From Tubiluchus corallicola (lineage: Eukaryota > Priapulida > Priapulimorpha > Priapulimorphida > Tubiluchidae), in the NCBI GenBank assembly GCA_030141605.1, contig JAQGDQ010000100.1, positions 64,001 to 124,000 of the forward strand: a stretch of DNA of 60,000 nt, given 5' to 3'. The translations under genes and the position numbers were made by a program. This document shows positions 12,125 through 23,430 of this stretch, one piece after another; the stretch's first letter is position 1, and every line of letters begins with the position of its first letter. Under the pieces are notes generated by a model. That model was not told the origin of the DNA. It searched no databases and was given only the letters and a program-made list of their open reading frames with translations.

Positions 12125-12215
12125 GGAAACTAAGTGAATATTGAATATTGAATTCTATTTGAATAGAATTGAATTGAACTTAATTGTATTCGTCCCAGAC
12201 AACATCATAATTTAC
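12125..12215 (-). repeat. (GAATT)-rich tract with possible LINE 3' end
   Basis: Degenerate GAATT/AATTC pentamers (12135-12180) are followed by ATTGTATTCGTCCCAGACAA. On the minus strand this reads as unique sequence ending in a pentamer tail, a pattern typical of 5'-truncated non-LTR retrotransposons. It lies in the spacer of the long inverted repeat. No coding part is visible. Confidence 0.35.
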
Positions 12216-12474
12216 AGAGTCAGAAACAGCTAGCATTATCGCACAGCTAGCGAAAAGCAGAAACAAGTGAAAATACTAAAATAAAACTACTGATTTTGAG
12301 GCAACTAAAGGAAAAGTCTGATTTTGCCACAATGGTTCTCACTAAGAAAGCTAAACAATCCGCAAACAACGCTGTGTTTGAATACTTTGAGATACATAAA
12401 AATTGAGTATTTCCTTACAATTTTATTTTTAGTTTACTTATTAATTTACTTTTTTTAGTTTTCCTGGATTTAGT

Positions 12475-12645
12475 TCTCCTGTTGTCTTTTCTTTCGTTTA
12501 TTACGTGTCTTTACACATTTATTTGCTTGTATGTTATTCGTTTGTTTTGTTTATTTCGTATAATTTTGATGTCATAATGCCTTGTGATGTGCACAAGGCG
12601 TGATCATCCTCGCAGAGTCCAGAGCTTTTCCTGGAGAAAGTTTGC
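12475..12645 (-). repeat. Long inverted repeat, right arm
   Basis: Partner of the arm at 11217-11388, in opposite orientation about 1.09 kb away. Either two copies of one dispersed repeat inserted head to head, or the ends of a foldback element. I found no transposase in the spacer. Confidence 0.85.
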
Positions 12646-12889
12646 TGCACTTTAGGATAACTCTTTCTTCAATGTTTCGTTGTTCCGTTACCTGTTACGA
12701 TGCATTTTGTGTTCTATTGTGCTATCTTACTACCGTATTGCACTGCATTGTGTTGTGTTTTACAAGCACTACTTACTTTTGTATAAAATTAATAAAAATG
12801 GAAGAGTGCTTTCAAAACTTTGAATTTTGTGCCGTTCTGGGCGTCTGACTTAAGGTGCATAAGTTCAGACCCATACAGCTTTAAGCACT

Positions 12890-13333
12890 AAAGGTAGGCT
12901 TAGGTCGATCTTGCGACGCGACGCAACTGAGAGCAACTGGGCTCTCGGTAACTGGCGGGATACGGTATGCTGCCAGTTCCGAGTATGTCCAGTCGACATA
13001 AGCAGGCTTGCAACGCAACTCAACTCAAACAACTCACTTTTAGCGAGGTGCTAGTGTTCTACTCGCGACATACGGTATCAAACCCCTTTCCCAATCTAAG
13101 CATTTTTCAACAATTATTGTGGTCTGGTCACGTAGTCTGATCAGAGATTTTTTGTTTGCGCACGCCCAGTCGTCGTTGACCTCAGCGCTGTTGCAACTCG
13201 CGGGAACTCGTATCTTCCTAGTTGCTGGAAATCAATCGCAGTCGACCTGAGCGTGTGTCTACGACTGTTTCCTGTCGTAGCTGAGGCGAGTTGCGTCGCG
13301 TTGCAGGTCGACCAAAGCTTGGCTTAAGCCTTT
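12890..13333. mobile_element. MITE-like element with imperfect terminal inverted repeats
   Basis: The left end carries GGTCGATCTTGCGACGCGAC followed by GCAACT. The right end, reverse-complemented, carries GGTCGACCTGCAACGCGACG followed by CAACT. Flanking AAGG...GGCTTA sequence also matches on both sides. Internal copies of GTTGCAACTCGC and GCAACGCAACTCAACTC give further foldback potential. It is about 440 bp long, more GC-rich than its surroundings, and encodes no protein. Confidence 0.7.
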
Positions 13334-15272
13334 GGCTCGGGCAGCCTCTAGCTCCATCTGTTATCAGCAAAACGAATGTTTTTTTTAAATTTTCCCAATT
13401 TTAAAGAATCCACAAAAGAATGAAATGAAGTTTTGCGATTTGTTATCCATCATGCATTCATTACAGGTTAACTTGAAAGCTTTTTTAATTTCTGTGTTGA
13501 GCATTTTGGCTTTGGGCCAAACGCAGCGCAGACCAATTTTAAAAAAAATCGATGAAAACCAAATGTGTAAAACCAACCGGTGTTAACACACAGTTCACCA
13601 GATTACTGCATTACTCAACCATAACCGCAGCCTAAGGCAGAAGTAATAACCTCTCACATTGAATTCACTTAACAGATTCTACTTGCTTCAATTTTGCAAA
13701 TGTAGTTCGCCATATTTTTTATTCTTTACGAGCAGTGTAAATAATACTTCACAAGCCGTTTATTCGCAATTCGTGCATGCGAAGAAGGAAGTGGTTTGTA
13801 ATGTAGCCTATGCTTCTGCGCCAAATTTAAAACCTGGAGACAAGTCTATGCATTTTATTCTGTGAAATTAAATATTAGTAAAATTCAACAATAAGTTGAG
13901 GTAAGTGACGTTAACACCCTTTTATAACTCTCTAATTTCGTTATTTACTGTGAAAACTGTATCTTTGGCAAGCTCTTATTTCGACAAACTTGAAGCTCTT
14001 ATACAATGGCGCCAGTATGTGCATATATTAACTTTAACTGTGTGAAGTGCACTTACAAGAACTGAAACTCACTTCGAAATATGCATAAAAACCATTCTTC
14101 TGCCTGTATGGAGCTCTGCAGTATATGCGCACGTTATGGTAATTAACATTTAATACATTCGTTAATAAGTGCTTTCACTAAATAAAAAACTTTCTAACAG
14201 TAATTTTTTAGCTTTAAAAGTTTTTTAGTTTTTTTCATTATGTCACATGTTGAACGTCGCAGCGAAAATTTATTTTGGTTGAATAACTAATAGGATGTAA
14301 TATTTTATTTCGAATGATGTTGCTTCAAGTATAGCTTAATTAAGCTAATATTTGGTAGTGGCACTTATGTTGAACAGTTCGTACTCCCACACGTAATTGC
14401 TACGCATGTTAATCGTCTTACGCGTAGCATAGAAAATTTACTATTATGAATGTCTAGAATAAATAAAATAATTAACTTAGGCCTTATTTAACTTAGATAC
14501 TCAGATTAGTATGCTCAGATACATGTAGTTTGTGAAATAGCCTTAAGCCAGTGAAACTCTGGAAGTTTCGTACATTTTTTCTTGATAAACTGCTCGGAGA
14601 TCAATTAGCTTGCAGGGAATTTAACAAGAAATTGCACCAAGTAAACGTTTATGAGTCGCTTTCTTCCCTTTGGAAGTGAAAGCAACAATGCAAATAATGG
14701 TCATACCTTTAGATTGTTAGCCTAGTAAGACGTCTCTCACGAATTTCTAAGAAATTAGGGAGGCGATTTGTTCCGCTAGGTGCATGCCATCAGCATTCAA
14801 GACTTCAGCTCCCCTACAGAGTTTTAATGCTTTGTGTTTATTGCACAAGCCTGCAATTTTAAACCATCATTTTTGTTTCGGGAGCGGAAATTGTCGGCAG
14901 GTAAATCTGTCGTTTGATTATTATCACTTTTGCGTAGGTTAAAACATGCAATAAGTTGTTTTATAGCTGCAATAGTCTAATGAACAGCTAGTGTGGGCTA
15001 CACTGGGCTGTCCATTCAGCGTAACGATGATTCAGGCAACAGTTCAGTGGAGTTTTTGCTAGTGGCTATTAGTGTTAAAATTCCATTCCACATCCTGCTT
15101 GATCATTAATTGTTCAGTCGATTGTCTGTTCACTTGTTGATCACCTGACTTCACGATCTAGTAAGGTGTTAAAATTGACAATTGTTTAATAAGTTTTATG
15201 GTAGCATACGTAGACTATTAGAAGTAAAGTGTGGGTTCAAAACATTGTTTATCTATATTCTTATTTTCATAA
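13334..15272. other. No gene recognised; upstream region of the Rab-like gene
   Basis: AT-rich sequence with chance ORFs only. The promoter and 5' untranslated region of the gene starting at 15273 should lie in the right-hand part. I see no TATA box or initiator that I could defend. Confidence 0.4.
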
Positions 15273-15314
15273 ATGGCGGATGAAACATGTGCATTGGAAC
15301 AAACTCGGCAGAGG
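15273..15314 (+). CDS. Rab-like gene exon 1 (start codon)
   Basis: AAATGGCGG gives a good initiation context. The 14 codons read MADETCALEQTRQR and end at the donor AGG|GTATGT in phase 0, exactly the phase needed by the next exon (RTSFSDWVRK...). The exon is short and its link across a 2.46-kb intron is inferred, so another start remains possible. Confidence 0.62.
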
Positions 15315-18300
15315 GTATGTTATATTATACATGTATTAAGTTTTAATAGCATTTGCGAGATAAGCACTATAATTTTTACGAACTGCTAGTGGCATAATTA
15401 TTAAGACTGGATAAAAGTTTAATTTTGAGGTAATTTTGACGTTTATTGTAGATGCTTTTATTGTAATTGCGATTCTGTAGGACATGTCAAAGCAGTAGAT
15501 AATTAAATTTCTATTTTACATTTCATACAAACATGAAAAATGAAATGCTGAAAAGGCTAACCCTGTGCTAGTCTTAACTAATAATAATTTGCATAATGCA
15601 TGCCATAATGTTAATTCCAAGTCTTGTTTTGAGGCAGTTAACATTAAAATTTCTATGACTAAAATTCACAAAGTAACCACTTAAATTTTATATCATCATC
15701 ATCATACGACCAACCAGGGCAACGGGCAACATAAACAGCATCGTAAGCATAAAAAAATTATAATTAATAAATTAGTCCTCTCACATTTCAATCAATCATC
15801 AGTCAAATAAACATACATTTAAACGTGATGCAGTGTAGTTGTACAGCCTTATGAATGATAAATTCGTCTAACAAATTTGTCGTAATATCTGGTTACATAC
15901 GTATAACAGTATAAGTTTTTAGACATTTCTGTGAGTACTATGTTCTAATCACAGCATTAGCAAACTGAAAAATCACTTTTGCGATGTTATTATAATATTT
16001 GAACAATAATTGTCCATCCATATATGGTCATTGGCGTGTGAACGACATGCTGACTGACTAGCAACTACTTTATTAAACTTTACAATAGGCTTCTCAATAA
16101 CGGTTATTAGCAGTTTCGCAGAATTTTTGTCTTTGATCATGTCATATTTATATCGTTGCATTTAGACCTATAAGGTTAATAACACCCGCGTAGCTAGAAG
16201 ATCGAGGCAACGGTCCACCCTTTCGGCAGAAGTAAGTTATATAGAATATCAACAAAGTTTCAACATTAAAAGGAAGTTTCATCCCGTATTTCCGTTCCCG
16301 AGGATACAAATAGTATGATCGCCTGACGTCTCATAGTCAACAACTCTTAAAACGTGAAATGGTCGTATTCGTATTCTTTGGTGTGTACGTTTATGAGTCA
16401 TTTTTCAAATCAAGACGACAAAAATTAGGCGTACTTCTAAATCAAGAACGCCACATTAGAGCCATTTGCAATGACTGTGTACTGTGTAGGACTTTGTGCA
16501 ATATTGGATAAAGATGTTCTATAACTTCAGGTAATATAAGTTGAACAAAAAACTTCTCATCCACTGAGACGAGAAGTCGAATCTCTGTATTCTGAGCAGT
16601 TTTGCTTTTGCACCATAAATAAATTTCAATTTCTGGAACTCAGAAATTTGCTATACAAACCACTATAGAGATCACTATTTGTGCCTAAACTTTAAGAGAA
16701 AATGTAATATAACCGCCTTTTGCGATTGGTCGCATTGTTTGAATTGGTAAAACTTGTTGGGATAATTGTTCCCTGCGCTTGGTTCCCATGTCATTCTCAA
16801 GGTTAATTCTTTGTGACTGTCTTTGAAAAGGTGATTAAAATGACACCTCTTTGCACGAAAGTCAATGCAAAGCTAATTAGTACTATTGTTATTATGACAA
16901 AAGTTGAATAGTGTTTACTAGCTGGCTAAGGTTAACGATTATATGGGGGATACTTAGATTTGACCCTTTTGGCGAGGTCGTGAATAAAGGTTCAAGGACG
17001 TTTGATTTTTTGTTGTTGTTGTTGTTATTCAGACTGTGTAATAAACTGCAGCTGCAATTGTCGGATATCATGTTCGAGATAAGAAAATTTTGCATTAATC
17101 AAGACGAATTGCGCGAAGAAAGTGTTCCTTCAAAATCTACATTGAAACGCCTATGAAATTGATCTACCTTCCAAAATCATTGTCCCTGAAGAATTTTTCA
17201 GACTTATTTTTTATATGTTATTATTCTTCAAAACTATTTATCAATAACTCTACAAGAAGCTAATTAAGGCCCATTTCTGTGAATTACTAAGGGCTTGCGC
17301 ACTTCTGAATGTCACAACGTTTTTCATGCTTTTACTTGTTCATTCGTCTATATTTCGCAGATTTTAATAGTCCATTGTGTAATGTGATCTTATTCAGTCA
17401 ATAATTTTAATCAAATGACAGTAAATTAATTTAAATCAATTAATATGTTTGGTCATTTTTATTAATATACAAGTATAAGACGGTTTATTAATATTCACAC
17501 AAATCTGTTAAAACTTTTAGAATTAACCATTTTGAAAATGACACCCGATGTGTCGAAACGTAAATAAAATACATATTTGTATTAAAATTACTGTTTTGTA
17601 TTATCTATACTTATTTCATTAATCTCTTTTTGGTATTGCTTATAATTGTTTTGGAATTTAATAAAAAAATCGCCGTAAAAAATATAAATCAGTAGAATAG
17701 GTTTTTTTGACCAACAGTATTTTACCGAATGTAGTGTTGTTCTAAAACTTCGTGCTTTTCTCATTTTACAGAGAACTAGTTTCAGTGATTGGGTTAGGAA
17801 AAGTTTGCGTCGCAAGAAGGGAAGAAGGCGAAGTAAAGTACTTAAATCCGAAACAGACGGCATAAGCACTTCAATTAATGAAAGCCATAAAGGTGATGGT
17901 GTTCTGAAAGAGTGCTTTCATAAATCTATTTCCTTCGATCCATCTGTATTTTACAGTGTCTACGATGACGACAACGACAGTAGTTTTGGTGATGATGGTG
18001 GTAGTAAACCAAGATCCTCGTCAGTAAACACTTCTCCAGTGCAAGGCCGAAAAAACCTGGTGACGTCATTATCCGCAGAGGCAATAATAAGTGCTAACAA
18101 TGACAAGAACAATAACAACAAAATGGCAGACCTAAGTAAAGCAGCTGCTGCTAGATTAGCAAGCAAATACTACAACAGAAAGTACAACCCATTTTATGAA
18201 GACAGCGGTGATTCTGACGGTTCAGAAGAACTTGTGACAGCAGACTCAGCTTATGTTTCTCATGCCAAGTATAACTGCCAAATCAGGAGCAGTGGCAGAG

Positions 18301-21300
18301 TTGAATTATCTGAAGATAAATCAGTTCATTGTTCAAGAGAAATCACATCACTACAGTGTGAAAGCAATGATGATAGCGATTCTAGTGATAGCGATGATTC
18401 GAAACTGCGTTTACGTGACGTCCCTGATAATCACAGGATATCTGATGTATACTTGGATGAAAACGAAAAATTTCGCAAACTGAATAATGCGGAAGTATTG
18501 AAACCGCATTCAGAAACTGGGGCTGGTGAGGCAAAGGCCAGAAAAAAGAGCTCAGTAGCGATGACTCTAAAAAAATGGCTTGGTATGAGCGCCAGAACTC
18601 GCATTAGAATAAGATCAGTGAAAATCAAGACGCCACAACTTAACACAGAAGGTTCTGATGCTGCCTCGCTAGGAAATGTTGATCCTTTGTCATTAGAATC
18701 GGTATGTTTATTTTCTATGTTTGACCAGTGATTTGCCCCAAATGTTGTTAGGTTTATCTGTCCCCAGAGATTCATTCCACACTTCAGACTTATCGGTCCG
18801 TTAGTACCATTACCTAACAAGTCAGCTGGCTTCTTCCAACTCATCCTTTGTTGTATTAGCTAATTGGCTTCTCGCCAAAATTTTTATTGCCGCTTTTGTG
18901 TGCTGCTAGTAGAATTAAAATTAGGGGCAAATGATAGATTTTTAATGGAGTTGGTATTATGTTTAGAATGTTGTTAACCAATTTATGTTTGTGAAGGATG
19001 AAAGAAGTTAAAGGACTGCAGCAGGTTATGGCAAAATGAAAACAATGAGTCTCGGTTCATATCTATGTTATTTACACGTATATATATTAGCAATACGTTT
19101 CTCGGTGAAACTTACTCTTACATCTGTCTTCGCTTCTATAACAACTACGTAAAGAATTATTTATATGGTGTTTAGTTCTTTGTTGATGTTAAAAAGTTTT
19201 ATTATCCTTAACCAATGCTTTGACTTAATTTAATATCACACAAAGGATAATTTTTTTCGTTGTCTCTTATGTAGAGAGTTAAACCTGTACCGATTGAAGA
19301 CCTGTTAAGAGGAAACCATCCAGATCCGGATGTCACTTACAAGGTTCTTGTTATTGGTGAATCGTCAGTCGGGAAAACCTCCATAATTAACGTGGCCAAA
19401 GGGATGGACTTTGGTGAATTTCGAAAGAATCTTATGACAACTGTAGGTGTAGACTTTATGAACCAGGAATATGATATAGATGGCGCTAGGGTACGTTTAC
19501 AGATTTGGTGAGTGAAAGTTTCTCGTCTAATTTTGAGTTATTCTTCGCGTAAACACCAACCAGATTGCAGCACTTGCTTACCGAATCAACCCTAAGGTTC
19601 ATGTAGACATTAGATATAACGATCGCGAAACGAAAGAATGCAAATAAACCCGCAATTATAACAAATTTTTGAAATCAAACTTTATTTGACATGGTGTAAT
19701 GTGAAAAAGTGAGGACTGAATCTGGGTTTGAAGCAATTATCTTTGGAGTAGACTCTTTCCCGACTTTTCCGCATTTGCTCGCTTTTAGCCAACTTTGATT
19801 TCAAGAGTCTGTTAGAAAGGTAGGTTTGTTCCACTGTTAATCGATAAACGTGAAAATAAGATTATAAGTAAGCAAGGAATTTCGATATTTTAGCAGCGCA
19901 GCAACTGAAGTTTTCCATATTGTATGCTAATAATTTCCATTCTTGAAATATCTGTAGCGTAGTTTATTGCTTATATTGGTGCAACTCGTTATACTTTAGC
20001 CCTAAGAAGAAAGGTGCATTTTAAAGTATATCCCAAAGAACTTTCCATGCAAAGTTATATTTCTTAACATTACTCTTAGTTGATAGAAAAGAACTTACGT
20101 AGCTAGAAGAAAATTCTTAATTTAATATATTTTTGGTATTATTATTATTGTTATTATTATAACTCTAATTAATTCAGAAAATACATAAGACAATTGTACA
20201 ATTCGAACAAGCCTCTATTTGCAGGGCACAGTCACGAAATTTACATAAATGTTAGAGATTAAACTTACACATCACAACATACATTCACGTTGAAATGAAA
20301 AAAGGTTACAATTACATTTACCACTTGGTAAAACAGCACTACATCACAATCCCAATGCGTATTAAAAAACATATTATTGGTTGTGCACTAAAAAACATAT
20401 TGAACTTTTGCCCAATTAAAAAAGAGTGTGCTACAAATGCTCTGATTATTGTTTCAAACTTCACGCCGTGTTATCTAAACTTGTTTCAAGCTACTTGCTG
20501 TTAAAATGGCTGCGCCTATCAGTCTTTGTGCGAGTTTAAATTGCAAGTTTTTACAGCATTACTGTTAACGCTAACCCAGTATGTTATAAGACAGCATGAA
20601 AGTGATATTAAATTTTAAGACGAATTTTTAACCTTTGTTCATGAAAAGTGTTTTCGTGTGCTTTAGCTATACCTAGTTGAAAAGCCAGGGTACTTCTCTA
20701 CAGTTCAGCATATTTCAAAGCAGAATCCAGCATTTAGTAGCACTATGGATCTATTACAAATGATACTGAATCGCTGCTATTTATCGAAGAGAACCCTGTG
20801 AGATCAGATACTGAACCAACAGATGTTTTCACTTCCTTGACAAAATAAATAACCAGAAGCAGTATCACTGGCAAAAGTGCCAAAACAGTTTTGCTAGAGT
20901 CACTCATCAACTCGCTAAACGAGCTCCGAGTTGCTTAACTTTCGTAGCCAAGCAAACACTGTGATTGCTTGGCTATTCCTTCGCCCACTCGCTCTCTTGT
21001 TCGCTTATTCAAATTTAACAAATGTTAACAACATAAAATATATGTCCTATAATAAATGTAAATATTAGCCAATTATTTGGTACGTAAATGAAGCAAGTTT
21101 TTGTACAGGTAACAGTGTTGCGTTACACGCAATAGGCCTCTGTTTGTTTTCGTGTTTGTTTTCATTTGGGATTGGTGACACAACATCACTTACGCAAGCG
21201 CCATCGCTCTATCACCTTGAATTTATAACTACTGCATACTACGTTCTTATTGTTTACCTAGGGACACCGCGGGTCAGGAACGCTTTCGCACTATAACTCG

Positions 21301-23181
21301 TTTTATGTACCGTGGTACAAAAGGTCTAATTTTGACCTTTGACCTCACTGACAGAAGGACGTTTGAAGCACTGAACTACTGGCTCATGTCTTTGGATGAA
21401 GATGATTTGAATGGAGAAGAAATTATTCTGGTGGGAAACAAGTGTGACCTATGGTGGCAACGTCAAGTGACTAGAGCAGCAGCAGAAAAGGTACCTTAGA
21501 ATGCAAAAAAGTAATGTAAAATAGATTGTGCTTTTCGTGAATAAGGACCTTATGTAGAGCTCTGATACATAAATACAAAAACAATGTTAAAAATGATAAT
21601 GGCGGTGGCGATGATGATGATGATGATCATAATGATGATGATACTGCTGCTGTTGCTGCTGCTGCTGATGATGATGATGACGACGACGACGATGATGATA
21701 ATAATGACGAAGATGAATTTACGATAAAGATGTGGAGAAAATCGCAAAATCTCTAACTATTACACCAATACGCTTGCTTATCTGTCTAGTCAACGTTAAT
21801 GGTTTTTACGCAATTACATATTCAGCCTGCTATCTATAACAAAGCTCTATTATATTGATTTCTTTTTTTACTTATTTTCCAGTTTGCAACGTACCACTCT
21901 ATGCGCTACTTTGAAACAAGTGCAAAGGAAAACATTGGTATACCACAAGTGTTTCCCCAGATGGCTTTTGATCTGGTTGAGAGATTTCATCCAAGGCTGG
22001 TAGGTCACAGTGAATTTCATTGTTCATCTATATTAAATTTTTATGGATTTAAATTAAATACTTCAAGAGCTGTGGATTTCTTTGCTGCAGTGCTGCAGTT
22101 TCCTCAAATCAAGTTATGTATTATATATTCTTCTACATCATTTGTTTAGATTCAAGGAATAAGATTCCCTTAAATTTCAGAGCTGGTGTGGTACATCAAT
22201 TTACGTGTGGAAACTGCAATGTTTCCTATGTTGGCAAAACTGCCAGGCACCTTCATACTAGAGTATGTGAACGTAAGGGTGTCTAATTGATTCACGTCAC
22301 TATCATTTACTAGTAGATTCGTTAAAATTCATTGTAATAAAAAAGCAGTTTTATAACACATTAAGAGATGCAAGTTCTAATGAACCGGTGTGCTTCAAAA
22401 TTATTTAGTCTGTTAGTGCTGATGTTACTTTTTTGTAATCGGAAAACTTATTTATTTCATTGAGAAAAGACAAAAATCAACAAAAATGTGAAATCAGATC
22501 CTTGGAGTTGTTATAATTATATATATTATTATAATTATAATAATTATTATTCTTTCTTTATTGGTTAATTTAAACATAGTACAATAAGATAAACTATTAT
22601 TTTTGTTTGGATCTCATTTAGTAAAATTAGACTGCTTTTGGTCTAAAATTTGATTAAAATTTTTATGATAAATGCTGATGAAATTGAGCTGATTTCGAAA
22701 TGTTTTTTGTGCGGGTGTGTGTTCTATTGTATAAGCCTTCATCATCTTTTATCATTGGTATTTTTCTTCCTGATTTTTCAGAACTCGACATCTTTTGAAG
22801 TGTTTTATGTAAATTTATGAAATTTATTGTTTATTTTTCCTTACTTGATGTAAAAATTAAATTATTTGAGTTAAAAAGAAATTGTGAACTTTACAGCAAT
22901 TTTAATTTAGCATTTTTTAGTAGATCCTATGAAGTGTTATACATTTTTTCATTATATATTATAATTTTTATCAATAACGTGGAAAGGCAAATCAAAGGAC
23001 TAATGTGTATCTTAATTACTTCCAGCTGAAAGCTTACAATATGACTGTGACAGAACTAGCCAAAGAAGAACAAGTCAGTTCAAGAAGCTCGCCTAGAGAA
23101 AAACTGAAAGCGGAAAATAAAAAGAACAAAAGAAAAAAGGAAAAGAATGACAAACGCAAAATTATTGGGTTTAAAACGTAG
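15273..23181 (+). CDS. Rab-family small GTPase with long N-terminal extension and no prenylation motif
   Basis: Six exons (15273-15314, 17772-18701, 19275-19507, 21262-21490, 21883-21999, 23026-23181) join in phase to encode 568 residues. All the G motifs of a Rab are present: P-loop GESSVGKT at 352-359, effector-loop Thr in TTVGVDF (T380), WDTAGQE at 402-408 with the catalytic Gln, NKCD at 461-464 and ETSAKEN at 489-495. It should therefore bind and hydrolyse GTP, presumably in membrane traffic. The first 340 or so residues are charged and of low complexity, with no EF-hand or obvious coiled coil, unlike RASEF or CRACR2A. The C terminus is highly basic and ends GFKT-stop: the last exon has no Cys, so it cannot be geranylgeranylated like ordinary Rabs. 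The nearest subfamily is uncertain; Rab3, Rab8 and Rab26/37 share parts of the motif set. Confidence 0.9.
17772..18701 (+). CDS. Rab-like gene exon 2, low-complexity N-terminal region
   Basis: The acceptor TTTTACAG and donor TCG|GTATGT bound 310 codons in one open frame, the longest non-repetitive frame in the window. It starts RTSFSDWVRKSLRRKKGRRR, then alternates acidic Ser/Asp runs (DDDNDSSFGDD; DDSDSSDSDDSK) with basic patches, and ends near KKWLGMSARTRIRIRSVKIK. No folded domain is recognised; it is probably disordered. The basic cluster near residues 23-37 could serve as a nuclear or membrane-binding signal (inference). Confidence 0.9.
19275..19507 (+). CDS. Rab-like gene exon 3, P-loop and switch I
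   Basis: Bounded by TTATGTAG and GTGAGTG. It encodes RVKPVPIEDLLRGNHPDPD, then VTYKVLVIGESSVGKTSI, on to TTVGVDFMNQEYDIDGARVR and LQI plus two bases of the Trp codon. These are the guanine-binding P-loop and the effector loop of a Rab. Confidence 0.95.
20137..20290 (-). repeat. (TTA)n-flanked segment, possible LINE 3' tail
   Basis: TTATTATTATTGTTATTATT (about 20139-20158) is followed by ACAATTGTACAATTCGAACA and GCAGGGCACAGTCACGAA. On the minus strand this reads as a 3' end finishing in a TAA repeat, as in many truncated non-LTR retrotransposons. It lies in the third intron of the Rab-like gene. No coding sequence supports it. Confidence 0.35.
21262..21490 (+). CDS. Rab-like gene exon 4, switch II and NKxD
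   Basis: After TTACCTAG the exon completes W and reads DTAGQERFRTITRFMYRGT, later ILTFDLTDRRTFEALNYW and IILVGNKCDLWWQRQVT. DTAGQERFR is the Rab family signature. The pair of Trp after NKCDL is odd: this loop is normally charged. The donor is AAG|GTACCT. Confidence 0.95.
21597..21725. repeat. (GAT)n/(CTG)n compound triplet repeat
   Basis: GAT triplets, then TGC/CTG triplets, then GAT, GAC and GAT again. Lies within the intron between exons 4 and 5 of the Rab-like gene; the Ser/Ile-rich ORF over it is an artefact. Confidence 0.95.
21883..21999 (+). CDS. Rab-like gene exon 5, SAK motif
   Basis: A strong pyrimidine tract and TTTTCCAG precede 39 codons: FATYHSMRYFETSAKENIG, then IPQVFPQMAFDLVERFHPRL, with donor CTG|GTAGGT. 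ETSAK is the G5 guanine-specificity motif. Enters and leaves in phase 0. Confidence 0.95.
22145..22492 (+). pseudogene. Decayed Penelope-like retroelement, GIY-YIG endonuclease fragment
   Basis: Between exons 5 and 6 of the Rab-like gene, one frame reads IPLNFRAGVVHQFTCGNC and then NVSYVGKTARHLHTRVCERK before TAA near 22287. 'GVV-x-x-F-x-C-x-x-C-x-x-x-Y-x-G-x-T-x-R-x-L-x-x-R-x-x-E' is the GIY-YIG nuclease signature of Penelope-like elements, including the Cys pair before the GIY block. A shifted frame after it keeps related sequence (HIKRCKF; GKLIYFIEKRQKS) broken by several stops, up to about 22490. It is a dead, 5'-truncated copy with at least one frameshift and many stops, in sense orientation to the host gene. 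Confidence 0.75.
23026..23181 (+). CDS. Rab-like gene terminal exon, basic tail
   Basis: The acceptor CTTCCAG is followed by 51 codons and TAG at 23179-23181. It begins LKAYNMTVTELAKEEQVSS, then a Lys-rich stretch with ENKKNKRKKEKNDKRK, and ends IIGFKT. There is no Cys anywhere in it, so no CC, CxC or CAAX box. AATAAA at 23425-23430 is a fitting poly(A) signal, about 245 bp after the stop. Confidence 0.88.
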   Translation: MKAYNMTVTELAKEEQVSSRSSPREKLKAENKKNKRKKEKNDKRKIIGFKT

Positions 23182-23424
23182 AAATATCAATCACTTAAAA
23201 AACGTGAAGCGAATATAACCTTTCTGATCACCAGCTAGACGTTCGGTTTCATTTTTCTAACTTCTACATTTTGGTATTATTTAGTAACTGTATGAATAGA
23301 TTCATCTCGCATTCAAGTAAATATTAATTTAAGTAATTATAGTCTGCACTTATTCTCTTCTTTAGTATGGTATAAATATACTTCATGTTGCCCATTATTT
23401 TATAAGGGAAATTTAATAGATTGT

Positions 23425-23430
23425 AATAAA
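23425..23430 (+). terminator. Candidate poly(A) signal of the Rab-like gene
   Basis: The first AATAAA downstream of the stop codon at 23181 on the plus strand, in AT-rich sequence. Position only; no transcript evidence. Confidence 0.5.

Noticed and set aside
18431-18844. 137-codon minus-strand ORF
   Set aside because: It is antisense to exon 2 of the Rab-like gene, which has splice sites and phase support; this frame has none.
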